From NCBI GenBank assembly GCA_051530055.1, contig CM121343.1, positions 7,068,001-7,132,000 of the forward strand: 64,000 nucleotides of DNA. Reading direction: 5' to 3'. Positions 11,447 through 22,960 of this stretch are shown piece by piece (the first letter of the stretch is position 1; each line of letters opens with the position of its first letter). Origin of the DNA: Neoechinorhynchus agilis. Its lineage: Eukaryota > Acanthocephala. The position numbers were made by a program, and so were the translations under genes. The notes beneath the pieces are model-generated. The model worked only from the letters and a program-made list of their open reading frames with translations, did not search any database and was not told where the DNA came from.

Positions 11447-12960
11447 ATCTACACCCGAACGGACATCCTCCGACCGGACAATTCCACCCGAAAGGACATC
11501 CGCCGACCAGACAATTCCACCCGAAAGGACAATTCCACCCGAACGGACATCCTCCGACCGGACAATTCCACCCGAACGGACATCCTCCGACCGGACAATT
11601 CCACCCGAAAGGACATCCGCCGACCGGATATTTTCACCCGAACGGACAATTCCACCCGAAAGGACAATTCCACCCGAACGGACATCCTCCGACCGGACAA
11701 TTCCACCAGAACGGACATCCTCCGACCGGACAATTCCACCCGAAAGGACATCCGCCGACCGGATATTTTCACCCGAAAAACAATTCCACCCGAAAGGACA
11801 ATTCCACCCGAACGGACATCCTCCGACCGGACAATTCCACCCGAACGGACATCCTCCGACCGGATTCACCCGAAAAACAATTCCACCCGAAAGGACAATT
11901 CCACCCGAACGGACATCCTCCGACCGGACAATTCCACCCGAAGGACATCCCGACCGGACAATTCCACCCGAAAGGAAAGGACATCCGCCGACCGAACAAT
12001 TCCACCGGAACGGACAATTCCACCCGAACGGACATCCTCCGACCGGACAATTCCACCCGAACGGGCATCCTCCGACCGGACAATTCCACCCGAAAGGACA
12101 TCCGCCGACCGGGTATTTTCACCCGAAAAAACAATTCCACCCGAAAGGACAATTCCACCCGAACGGACATCCTCCGACCGGACAATTCCACCCGAACGGG
12201 CATCCTCCGACCGGACAATTCCACCCGAAAGGACATCCGCCGACCGGGTATTTTCACCCGAAAAAACAATTCCACCCGAAAGGACAATTCCACCCGAACG
12301 GACATCCTCCGACCGGGTATTTTCCGAAAAAACAATTCCACCCGAAAGGACAATTCCACCCGAACGGACATCCTCCGACCGGACAATTCCACCCGAAAGG
12401 ACATCCGCCGACCGGACAATTCCACCCGAGAAAGGACATCCGCCGACCGAACAATTCCACCGGAACGGACAATTCCACCCGAACGGACATCCTCCGACCG
12501 GACAATTCCACCCGAACGGGCATCCTCCGACCGGACAATTCCACCCGAAAGGACATCCGCCGACCGGGTATTTTCACCCGAAAAAACAATTCCACCCGAA
12601 AGGACAATTCCACCCGAACGGACATCCTCCGACCGGACAATTCCACCCGAACGGGCATCCTCCGACCGGACAATTCCACCCGAAAGGACATCCGCCGACC
12701 GGGTATTTTCACCCGAAAAAACAATTCCACCCGAAAGGACAATTCCACCCGAACGGACATCCTCCGACCGGACAATTCCACCCGAACGGACATCCTCCGA
12801 CCGGACAATTCCACCCGAAAGGACATCCTCCGACCGGACAATTCCACCCGAAAGGAAAGGACATCCGCCGACCGAACAATTCCACCGGAACGGACAATTC
12901 CGCCCGAATGGAGAATCCCCCGACCGGGCAATTCCACCGGAACGGATCCGAATTTTTTGA
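11447..12960. repeat. 33-bp minisatellite, expanded LINE tail
   Basis: About 45 units built from CATCCTCCGACCGGACAATT and ACCCGAACGGA, with an 18-bp sub-unit GGACAATTCCACCCGAAA. A higher-order block of about 136 bp, marked by GGGTATTTTCACCCG at about 12111, 12247, 12566 and 12702, repeats within it. The copy of the same LINE at about 24770 has about one unit, so the array expanded after insertion. Long open frames on the minus strand are artefacts of the period. Confidence 0.93.
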
Positions 12961-13341
12961 GCAAATCTTAACTCGGTTGTTCATGAGTACCCAAATGAAC
13001 ATGGATCTGATTTCTTAAACACAAAAACGTCGAAAAGTAGATCGACGGTTTTCCTCCTTCTTTTTCGGTCTCGGTTATTGGGTGAATGAGAATAAATTTG
13101 TCTTCATCAAAGAGCTACAAAGATTTTGACGACGACGACGGCGATAATGGCACAACGCCGGCGCGATGATTGTCTCGGTCTGAAAAGGTGATTCGATCCG
13201 TCAAGGCGATTACTTCTTCCTGCGAAACATCGCGTCAAAGGACACGCAGCCTCCTCTCTCGCTCGCCATTTATAATTCACAACGCAACGCGCGCGCGTGT
13301 GTGAGTATTCGTCTTCTTTCACGAACTCGTGATTTCAAGAT
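12961..13341. other. upstream region of the REEP gene
   Basis: No gene seen. It contains short GAC/CGC-rich patches (about 13130 and 13290) and probably holds the REEP promoter; no specific element is claimed. Confidence 0.35.
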
Positions 13342-13746
13342 ATGCTGAGTGCTATTTTCTGTAGACTCGTTTACATCGGTTTTGGCATTCTGATTCCTTC
13401 GTTCACCACTCTTCGGTTCATCGAAAAGAACCGGCTTTCTTCGAAGGGATCCGCAATCACTGCTGATGACCGGGTGAAGATTGAAGATCTTTTATCGTAT
13501 TGGACACTGTTCGGTGTGTTCAGTATGGCCCAGCTTATTGGAGACATGCTTATTTGGTGGATTCCATTCTATAACCAAATAAAACTATTGGCAACTTGCG
13601 TATTGGCTACTTGCGGAACTCAACTCCATTTTTCAGTTCATTTAATTTGCTCGGTCGTATCGCCTATCCTCCATTACTCGGAACCAGTTGCTCGAAGGTT
13701 GGAAGATATGGTTGGAATCAATGGACTGATCGCTATCGACCAATAA
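13342..13746 (+). CDS. REEP/DP1/Yop1-family ER membrane-shaping protein
   Basis: A 134-aa uninterrupted protein. The TB2/DP1/HVA22 domain fills most of it: RLVYIGFGILIPSFTTLRFI, then KIEDLLSYWTLFGVFS, LIGDMLIWWIPFYNQIKL and HYSEPVARRLEDM. These align with the REEP1-4 type (YWIIFALFT...FPFYYELK). Two hydrophobic hairpins are predicted to sit as wedges in ER tubules. The insert KNRLSSKGSAITADD before the first conserved Lys is longer than usual. It is intronless here. The C-terminal tail is short compared with REEP1-4, so it may be a minimal form. Confidence 0.8.
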   Translation: MLSAIFCRLVYIGFGILIPSFTTLRFIEKNRLSSKGSAITADDRVKIEDLLSYWTLFGVFSMAQLIGDMLIWWIPFYNQIKLLATCVLATCGTQLHFSVHLICSVVSPILHYSEPVARRLEDMVGINGLIAIDQ

Positions 13747-14138
13747 TGATATCGGGAATTTGACCTTTTCTATTGTGCTCTTGTTTTAATGTAGAATTAT
13801 TTCTTATCATCTGCAAATAAATTTTTATTGAATGCTTTGAAAGAAGCGAATAATCAATCGCTCAATGTGGACATGAAAAACAAACATGAAGTATCGATAA
13901 AAACCCAATTTGAAATTCAAGATTCAGGCGCTCCCACATCGTATAGAACAATCTCAATTAAACGATTTTTAACGAAATGATCTACGCTACCGAAATTCGT
14001 ATATACGAAACGGGGTCCGATTTCATCACGAATATTCTCCGCGGTTCCCTCAAGCACGAAAAAGATTCTTAAACAACCTGAAGAAGTCCTACGAATCAGT
14101 CTCCTTTTTTTATAATCGAACAATTTCTTTACGATATA
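13747..14138. other. spacer with a repeat fragment
   Basis: Follows the REEP stop and has AATAAA at about 13815. About 14070-14090 carries AACAACCTGAAGAAGTCC, related to the inner part of the MITEs at 4526 and 43252. No gene seen. Confidence 0.4.
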
Positions 14139-16175
14139 AATTTCTCAGTTTGAAGATTGAACAAAATTCATGCTTGTTTATATGCCAGTGAAAAATTAAA
14201 AGAATTTATTGAGTCCAATTGTTTTCGGACGCACAATCTTGTTCGCTTTTTGATCAAGGTTGCTAAAATACATAAATTTCTCAATTGAACTTACGGGCGT
14301 GAATGGTCGATATTTCTATATTCTCTAAGGCCCTGTCTTTTATTCGAAAGGACGTCCCCTTGAGCAAAGATCCAAATTCGTTAGCACCTTTCTAGAGACT
14401 TTGAGCAAGGCCCCTTTCGATTGGAAACACTCAACGCATTGTGTTGACAATACACTCAATTGGACGAACCTGAACAAATAGAATAAAGAACCTCCATTGA
14501 TAGTACCTTTGCATATTCTGTACTCAAAGGTTCTCTTTGCGATGAAATCATTCGCCAAATTCTCATCGTTCAGTATATAAAAAGAGCATTGAAAACTTTT
14601 ATATTTTTTTTATTATGCCATCGAATAGCGTTATAGAAACCGTCATAAATTTCTCAGTTTGAAGATTGAACAAAATTCATGCTTGTTTATATGCCAGTGA
14701 AAAATTAAAAGAATTTATTGAGTCCAATTGTTTTCGGACGCACAATCTTGTTCGCTTTTTGATCAAGGTTGCTAAAATACATAAATTTCTCAATTGAACT
14801 TACGGGCGTGAATGGTCGATATTTCTATATTCTCTAAGGCCCTGTCTTTTATTCGAAAGGACGTCCCCTTGAGCAAAGATCCAAATTCGTTAGCACCTTT
14901 CTAGAGACTTTGAGCAAGGCCCCTTTCGATTGGAAACACTCAACGCATTGTGTTGACAATACACTCAATTGGACGAACCTGAACAAATAGAATAAAGAAC
15001 CTCCATTGATAGTACCTTTGCATATTCTGTACTCAAAGGTTCTCTTTGCGATGAAATCATTCGCCAAATTCTCATCGTTCAGTATATAAAAAGAGCATTG
15101 AAAACTTTTATATTTTTTTTATTATGCCATCGAATAGCGTTATAGAAACCGTCATAAATTTCTCAGTTTGAAGATTGAACAAAATTCATGCTTGTTTATA
15201 TGCCAGTGAAAAATTAAAAGAATTTATTGAGTCCAATTGTTTTCGGACGCACAATCTTGTTCGCTTTTTGATCAAGGTTGCTAAAATACATAAATTTCTC
15301 AATTGAACTTACGGGCGTGAATGGTCGATATTTCTATATTCTCTAAGGCCCTGTCTTTTATTCGAAAGGACGTCCCCTTGAGCAAAGATCCAAATTCGTT
15401 AGCACCTTTCTAGAGACTTTGAGCAAGGCCCCTTTCGATTGGAAACACTCAACGCATTGTGTTGACAATACACTCAATTGGACGAACCTGAACAAATAGA
15501 ATAAAGAACCTCCATTGATTGTACCTTTGCATATTCTGTACTCAAAGGTTCTCTTTGCGATGAAATCATTCGCCAAATTCTCATCGTTCAGTATATAAAA
15601 AGAGCATTGAAAACTTTTATATTTTTTTTATTATGCCATCGAATAGCGTTATAGAAACCGTCATAAATTTCTCAGTTTGAAGATTGAACAAAATTCATGC
15701 TTGTTTATATGCCAGTGAAAAATTAAAAGAATTTATTGAGTCCAATTGTTTTCGGACGCACAATCTTGTTCGCTTTTTGATCAAGGTTGCTAAAATACAT
15801 AAATTTCTCAATTGAACTTACGGGCGTGAATGGTCGATATTTCTATATTCTCTAAGGCCCTGTCTTTTATTCGAAAGGACGTCCCCTTGAGCAAAGATCC
15901 AAATTCGTTAGCACCTTTCTAGAGACTTTGAGCAAGGCCCCTTTCGATTGGAAACACTCAACGCATTGTGTTGACAATACACTCAATTGGACGAACCTGA
16001 ACAAATAGAATAAAGAACCTCCATTGATAGTACCTTTGCATATTCTGTACTCAAAGGTTCTCTTTGCGATGAAATCATTCGCCAAATTCTCATCGTTCAG
16101 TATATAAAAAGAGCATTGAAAACTTTTATATTTTTTCATTATGCCATCGAATAGTGTTATAGAAACCGTCGTATC
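14139..16175. repeat. four tandem copies of a 509-bp unit
   Basis: Unit starts are near 14139, 14648, 15157 and 15666, each beginning ATAAATTTCTCAGTTTGAAG. Copies are almost identical; one visible difference is at about 15519. Each includes one arm of the MITE family seen complete at 38447-38696 (AATTAAAAGAATTTATTGAG). The repeated 72-aa minus frame is a passenger of the repeat and not a gene. Confidence 0.97.
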
Positions 16176-16262
16176 CAAGAGACTTGTTGTGCAAGTGCCA
16201 TTATGCACACAAAAAAACCGCCCGGTGTTCGAAATATGGATTTTAAAACGAGGAAATAATCA

Positions 16263-19200
16263 ATGACCTTGTTTTTGCTTGTTTTAAACATCGTAAACGA
16301 TATAAACGGCGATGTCGCATGCAAAAGGCTATCTCATAATCTCTTTGCCGGTTACTATTCTCAAACAGCCGACGGACTTGAAACTTATATTAAACTCAGT
16401 GAGGATTGCACGTATTCAGTTTCAAAGTTCAGACGTGAATCCGGATATGGCACGGCAGTGAAACTTAGCCAACATCAAGTATCCATGTACTCAAGCAAGG
16501 TGACAAGGATTGATTTCAAAGATAAGTTTGAGGTTCTATATTTCGCAGCAGAAAACAGGTACGCATTTGAATCTTTATACAAATCGAAGCCCTATTGTGA
16601 TTTAGATGTCAATTTTGTTTTGCCGTTCTTATACGTTCGGAAAACGTATTGGAATATTTTGAAGGTTTAAGCGTCTAAAAACGACCAGGCTACCAGCTTA
16701 CTTCTTAGGAGCGTGTAGTAGCAATAATATGTTTATTAATCAATCGTATTGCATTGTAGACGCTACTCAGAATTCCGAAATATTCTTTAGTACGGTTCTA
16801 CTTTTTTATGTGGTGTATTTATTTAAAAAGAAATCAATTATGAGCCTCAACGATGCAATCAAAACCATCTTTATCGAGGATATTTTAAACTGGCTTATAG
16901 TCTGATCGACTTTGGAGGAAATACTGCCATTTGCAGAACCGCAGGTTCTCGATTGAGCATTTGCCCGCAGATTGGATCAATGTTTTCTTCAATTGATGAA
17001 CGATTATTCGTAGAATTAAAAAAATGTGACAATTTTGTTCATTCACAAACAATAAGTATGAACTTATTTAACCTTCGGATAACTACAACCTAAGAATAGC
17101 TAACCAATTCGTCTGTCTTGGATCATGGCTCACTCTGGATGGACATAGCACCCTTACGGCTTTGGCAGATGCAAATGTCGGTCCGGATGAACATTTTAGA
17201 AAGTTTAGATGCATGGTTAAAGAAGATGCTATAATTAAAGCATTCTCTAATCGATTTTAAGTAGCTAACTGCCATTAACGAACCTGGAATTGTATCAATA
17301 AGTTCTCGCGCAACATGCAACGAACTGCTATCAACATCCAACGGACCCATTAAGCTGTATCTCCAAAAAGGTAATAACAATTTGTGTCTTTTTCTTTCTA
17401 AAATCCACTTCCGAACCACGCAATTATGGCAAATTAAAATATCATGTAATTTGCTGTGCCGGGGTGGGATCAATTTTTGATTTCTTTAACAAAAGTAAAA
17501 ATTTTCTATCTCTTTGTCTTAAATTTGACTTCCAAACCGCGATTTTTTGTGAATCTAGGGATCAAATGTATATCACCCTTAAATTTGGAATTATTGTTGT
17601 CTTAATTCTTGTCATTATAATCGGAAACCAAAATGTGAAGCGATTTACTCCAAATGCCGCGATACTCCAAATGCGAGATAAAGGAATAAAACATTAGATT
17701 CATTGCAGTTGTTTTGTTTAAATAATAAGTTCAAAATTAGATACTGGTTGTTTTCTGGCGTAGAAATTAAATTGATTTTATTTTAGAATCCGATATTTTG
17801 GCACAATCTTGTACGCATTTATCAAGGATAGTGTACTTTCCTCAGAAAACAACCTTAATCAAAAGACGTACAACATTGTGCCTCCGAAACCAATCGGATT
17901 TTAAAATAAAGTCATTTTAATTTCTACGCCAGAAAACAGCCAATATGAACAATTCAATCTTCAAACAAAATTAGATACGCTGAATGAGTTTATTTTTCGT
18001 TATAAAGTAAATGTTTTCCAAACCAAAATTATCAAGCAGATATTTTGGAGATTATCAAAAGGAATCATGCCTCAAATTTTTAAGCAATTCGCCTCGAAAT
18101 CCACTAATTCTATTACCACATACAAAAAAAAGAATATTTTTGCCGAGACTAATTTCCCAACAGAATATCCGATTGTATTGCAACCAAGTTGCTTGTTTCC
18201 CATTTTCATGCATGGAACGTGGACCAGTCTTCAAAACAATAATCATCGATTTATTATCAATAAAACCCATATAATGGAGGATATAACAGTCACTTCCGGT
18301 GGTGGATGGGCACTTGAGATTGCACATGTCTGCGCGGCTTCTTATTCAGGAAAATATTTGGTTCATACAGCCACAAGAGGACGTTGGTAAGTCACTTAGA
18401 ATATTATCCAGCTATGAACTGTTAAGTGGTAGCCAAACCCACTACGGATGCTTTGAGTTCGAAGAATCACTAAGTGGAAATGGTGCTTTGCTTTACCGCA
18501 AAGTAAAACCTTCCATGGTATCCAGGAGTATGTGAAAAGCTTTCAAATTTTCTTTCTTTTGGTAGTTATCCCCACCCGGATTCCAAAATTCACTGATGAT
18601 TTATTTCCCCCATATTTCACCTCTCGGATAATTCTGACATTTTCCCAAGGTTTAACATCTAAAATATGTAAATTCTTTGGATCAGGAAAATCCTCTCGCG
18701 TCGCTCCCCTGTTTGTGCTGCAAGTCGTCGTCCGAGTTCGGCACAAAAGCTTCGTACCGAAGATCCCAGCGCCCCTTGTGTTTCCACGCCGAAAGGAAGG
18801 AAAATGTAATTTTGTTTGAGCTCATTGTATTTCTCCGCTTTCCTCCTTTCGGCGGCACTCGCTGCTCCTCCCGTCTCCGCTAAAGCATCTTGCCGGTTGG
18901 ACAGGGCGAGTGAGTCCACGCATGTTGCGTCCCAAATTAGACTCTTCCCTTCACGAAGCTTTTGTGCCGAACTCGGACGACGACTTGCAGCACAAACAGG
19001 GGAGCGACGCGAGAAGATTTTCCTGATCCAAAGAATAAGCCTCGCAATCCAACGAGGAAATGCGGTCAGCGTCCGGGGGACGATTTAATTAAACTTTAGC
19101 GCAAAAATGAATAAGAAATCGTACTTTGGAAATATGTAAATTAATCTAATCGATTTGATCTCCGGGTGGGGATAACTACCAAAAGAAAGTATCTTTTCCC

Positions 19201-20141
19201 CCGAAGATAATAATGCAAGACTTCCAAATTTTGTTTTGCTTTTAAATAAGTAGAATCTGCTATGCACGGCAGGAATCCGATGATAGAAGGATGTTCATGG
19301 GCGGAGTTTGGATACAATAATGGGTTGGACACAGACGAATGGTCCTATGAAGTTTTATCCTGTAAGTAAATTTCAGACAACTACTTCTCACATAACTTTA
19401 GCTGAACCTTCAAGTGGATCTTTTTGTCCATTTTCCGGTCGATTTGTGATGACGCAGATATTTCCTCGAATGGCAAAATTAAAGCCACGTATACGATCGG
19501 CGCATATCGAAGAGCTATTCAGCATTGGGTGGCCGCATGAGTGTCCCGAATACGGCAAACGTGATTTGTTAACATCATGCGACACTATAAATAACAAAGC
19601 ATTACTGATCAACATTGATTACTGTGATGAATTAGACACCCATGGTTCAAATTTGAATCTCCATGGTTAGCTAAATATGATAATCCAATCAGACTGAAAT
19701 ATTGATTTCTCCACGTAGAACTAGTTGATTATTCATGGGAATGCGTAAGTTATTGGAGAGAAAATTCTAGATCCTTCTTGATTACACATGATCGATATGA
19801 AGCTGAAAGTTTAAGGTTACGATGTTGGGTAATCACAAATCTTATGTATTATTATGTCTAAAGTATTCTTTATAAAGGAATATACACGTACCAACATTAA
19901 TACTTTAATCATAAAGAGGTGTATCCGAGGATGCTGCAATCGACCTGATGAAAATAATGCATCGAATTTTGATCTAATATTTCAATTGGTACACAAGGAA
20001 CGAATCGGTGAGCTTTTTCCATCAAATCATTTCGTAAATCCCAAATCAGATGACAATTGCCCAATTTCCTTTGATGACGGATATCGTGGTACCGTCAGAC
20101 GACCTTCAATTCAAGGTATTAACTTAGGAGTTTTGAAATAA
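16263..20141 (+). CDS. multi-exon secreted Cys-containing protein, tentatively of the DUF7042/7043/7044 type
   Basis: Several coherent exons lie in one direction: 16263-16558 (signal-like MTLFLLVLNIVNDINGDVAC, ending at donor CAG|GTACGC), about 16901-17055, about 17095-17270 (FVCLGSWLTLDGHSTL then DEHFRKFRCMV), about 18290-18540 (GGWALEIAHVCAAS and THYGCFEFEE), 19310-19670 (CPFSGRFVMTQIFP, SCDTINNKALLINIDYC), 19710-19832 (YSWECVSYWRENSRSFLI) and 19914-20141. The pattern CLGSW...D..R.RCMV, with CPFSGRF and SCD...L.....C, resembles secreted invertebrate proteins annotated with DUF7042-DUF7044 domains. Function is unknown. Exon borders between blocks are not all resolved, and a MITE plus an inverted LINE fragment occupy introns. 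Confidence 0.5.
17745..17942. mobile_element. MITE with about 50-bp terminal inverted repeats
   Basis: Ends TTTTCTGGCGTAGAAATTAA and its inverse frame a 198-bp element whose inner arms carry the GGCACAATCTTGTACGC and AAACCAATCGGATT blocks of the family seen at 38447-38696. It lies in a probable intron of the secreted-protein gene. Confidence 0.85.
18672..19088. mobile_element. two inverted 3' fragments of the RLE-type LINE
   Basis: Minus-strand 18919-18659 gives FLPFGVETQGALGSSVRSFC and LGRRLAAQTGERRERIFL. Plus-strand 18950-19088 gives the same C-terminal end (LGRRLAAQTGERREKIFL, then SLAIQRGNAVSV). About 78 bp (18672-18749 against 18959-19035) form a near-perfect inverted repeat. This is the 3' tail of the family at 27420-30448. 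It lies in an intron of the surrounding gene. Confidence 0.8.
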
Positions 20142-21248
20142 AGCATTAATTAGTTTTATCTTATGTCTTACTTGCCATTATTACATTGTTGATTATTTTC
20201 ATTCGGCACACAAACCTACCGATCTGGGTAAGGGAAGTGATTGAATCACTTAAACCCTTAACCGCACGGTTATGAGTTTTTTAAATCTTTCCGAATCCTC
20301 AGATACCTCCCGAGGAGGCGGGACTCATCTGTGAGTTTCCTCCCGACGCTTATGGACTTTGAACTGTTTTGACCCTAAAACGGGGATTCGGGACCCATGT
20401 CCTTTAGCCCACCTCGACACTACTACGGAATGTACAAACTCTGCCAGTTTCTAATTTTGGGCCAATTACTAAATTATTTTATCTGTTGAAGTATGGCTAG
20501 CCGGCTACATTTATTTTTCTATGTGTTGAAGTGAGCATCGTTACTCAGTTTATTTTCCTTTGGCATACGAATCCCTGTTTTAGGGTCAAAGGGTTCAAAA
20601 TCCATTATCGCCCATGAAGCACAGCCAAATGGAACAATATACTGCTAAGTGGGGGAAACTCACTGATGAGTCCCTCCTCCTCGGGAGGCATCTGAGAATC
20701 CGGAGAGATTCGTAAAAACTTATAACCGCATGGTTCAGCAGGGTATTAAGCGTGATTTTATGTGCTTCCCTTCTCCAAAGTATCGGTTGGCTTTGTGCCC
20801 AATGAACAAAATCAGCCGTGTAATGATGGCCACTTCAACATTTAATGAATCATTAATGTTCAAATAGAACACGGATCGGCATGGAAGCACAAATACTGCT
20901 AGAAAGACTTTTCTGCTAAAGTTGGTTGTTTAACTTTGACCTTTCACCATGAGACATAAATGAATATAAGTTGAAATTGGATATGCCGTTGAAATTTGGG
21001 TGGATAGTATGATTGTTTTTGTGACGTTTCTCACCCAGACATTTATTTGATCGAATTTTCGAGACTCGCTGGTCTCCTCTTCAGGTGTTGCCAACATCTA
21101 AAACACAAACAAGCGTTCGCTCAACATCAATTTACGTTTTGATCAGTTTCTTTGGAAATGCAGTTTGTCTTCGAATATTTCAATAACTTCAAACCGACTA
21201 CGTTTACAGCGAAAAATTCATTCCGTAGAGCTACTAAATATACAGTCC
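20142..21248. repeat. dispersed repeat as an inverted pair (about 20250-20420 and 20568-20750)
   Basis: The two arms share CCTCCTCGGGAGG, TTTTAGGGTC and GGAAACTCAC.GATGAG in opposite orientation around a spacer of about 150 bp. A third, single copy is at 2860-3010. The rest to 21248 is unassigned; about 21040-21090 has a block (GAGACTCGCTGGTCTCCTC) that looks like a transposon end. Confidence 0.65.
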
Positions 21249-21371
21249 AATTACACTTTCGGTGAGAACAAACTTGCGAAACAACGGCTGAAGAGGCGAG
21301 GATACCTCGTGAAATATTTCGAATAAATAAAATATGTAATGACCGGGACTATTCTCACCGAAAGTGTAATT
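21249..21371. mobile_element. small MITE with a perfect 20-bp inverted repeat
   Basis: AATTACACTTTCGGTGAGAA at 21249-21268 is exactly inverted at 21352-21371, enclosing 83 bp. Confidence 0.8.
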
Positions 21372-21608
21372 TTATTATCCCGAAGGACTTTCTATCGATG
21401 ATACAGTCAAATTGTTCTCCTATTCGTGAAATATAGCTTAATTTGTGAAATGATCTTGTTAAGAAGGACCGATATTAAGATCAGCTGTTTGTAATTTTGT
21501 AAACATTTAATGATTTCAGCCCTCTCATCATAATGATTTTACCAATTAACTCATTTAAAAATTTCTTATATTTACCTTTACACTAAGAATGTACAAACGC
21601 TAAGTGTT

Positions 21609-22640
21609 TCACACTGCATCCATGCAGTCACTGATGGAAGCTTCATGAACGGGAAAGTACAACCTATCTATGAGCTCATTAAGTTGTTCATTCACCCCTA
21701 TATCTTCGATGATGAATTTGATTTCATCACGAGTTGCTTCACATTCATTCTTGGTATATTCCAAGGAATGAAAATCTTCCATTAGTTGAACACAATAGCT
21801 TTTAAGTTCAACATCATTCGTGTGCTGTTTGAGTATATTAACTATCCTTGTATCCCTTTCTTTGGTATTGATAGCATGGATAACAGGAAGAGTAAATTTT
21901 CCTTCAGTTATACTCTCAGCGAAATCTTTACCGGATTCATGAAACCCACAACTTAAATTTAGATAATCCGCTCTGTATTGTAGGAATATCGCGAGTTCCC
22001 GAATAAGTTGGTCTAAGCTTTCAACAATATGTCGGCTAAAGTATTTCATAAGTTCTATTGGAATTGTTAACAGCGATCCGATTTTATTGCAAATCATAAT
22101 TCGGTATTCATCTTCCGTTGGGCAAACGCAGGACTCTCTCCACCATATTTCGATGCCTTGCCCTTGATAATGCTTCAACATTTGTTCTAAATAAGGAAAT
22201 TTAACGCACACAAATTGGAAGCTGACTTAAACACCGTACCTGTGAACATTTCCGTCGACCCTGGGCATTTCAATTCATTTATGATGGCAAGGGCCTTAAA
22301 TAAGGCGACGTTACTTGCATTTATGGTCAAAGGGGAACTATAGATTTTATTGGCCACAGGAAATCCGCACCTAAGAGTAGACGAATCCTGAATATCATCA
22401 ATTAGCATTACTGAGCAGCAAATTAGATCAAATGCTTTTGCTATCGATTCGATTATCACATCGGGAACTTCGAACCAGCTATTAAAGGCATCAATATATT
22501 TACGTCTATTCTCAGTTCCGGGTAATGTTAGTGCATAATCGATGGGTTCGTGAAGAAACTGTTGCTAATAACATTTAATTTAAAGTTCATTCGAATGCCC
22601 TTACCGAATATTCTTCAGACGGCTCGTCTCTGTCTGACAT
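21609..22640 (-). CDS. GGPS1: geranylgeranyl-diphosphate synthase
   Basis: Trans-prenyltransferase that makes C20 diphosphate for protein geranylgeranylation. Three exons: 22640-22603 (MSDRDEPSEEYS), a GTAAGG intron of about 43 nt, a second exon FLHEPIDYALTLPG to STEMFT with the first Asp-rich motif LIDDIQDSSTLRCGFPVA, a GTACGG intron of 51 nt, and a third exon HYQGQGIEIWWRE, CPTEDEY, ITEGKFTLPVIHAI to the stop. Both introns are GT-AG and in phase. Length and order match the animal enzyme. The second Asp-rich motif, normally RDDYANL, reads RADYLNL, so one metal-binding Asp is replaced by Ala. The animal LRRG is LRCG. A TTTCTAG acceptor lies 13 nt before the ATG. Activity is therefore uncertain. 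Confidence 0.9.
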
Positions 22641-22960
22641 ACCAATTCCGACTAGAAACAATCTAATGAAAAGCAGAAACTATGATCGCATTTGGTCATT
22701 AAATAATAAAACCGTTATCCACGGCATAATTCCCAAATGCATACTGCATCACAGGATCTTTCGGAAGATGCAGAATGTGTTTCTGACTCCGCTTGGGGTT
22801 ATACGAGCGACTGTCATCCGGGAATTATACGGAGACGAAAAGTGTGCCTTCTCGTCGTAACTCGAGCGACACTTGGTATTGACAACGAGGTTTAGAATAA
22901 GTCTTGGACCTATGAAGACTGAAGATGGTCATGTAATTTCCAAAACGAATCAGTTTTATT

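Noticed and set aside
11444-12964. Arg/Gly-rich proteins from minus-strand frames
   Set aside because: Translation of the 33-bp minisatellite; the period is a multiple of three, so frames stay open by chance.
14340-16208. Four copies of a 72-113 aa minus-strand protein
   Set aside because: Passenger frame of the 509-bp tandem unit with no protein-like conservation outside the repeat.
20650-20700. Hammerhead ribozyme (CTGATGAG and GAAAC present)
   Set aside because: GAAAC precedes CTGATGAG by only four bases, and the stem after CTGATGAG is not followed by GAAA, so the catalytic order cannot form.
22666-22860. Plus-strand 64-aa open frame between GGPS1 and the EF-hand gene
   Set aside because: No conserved features and it starts in the 5' flank of GGPS1.
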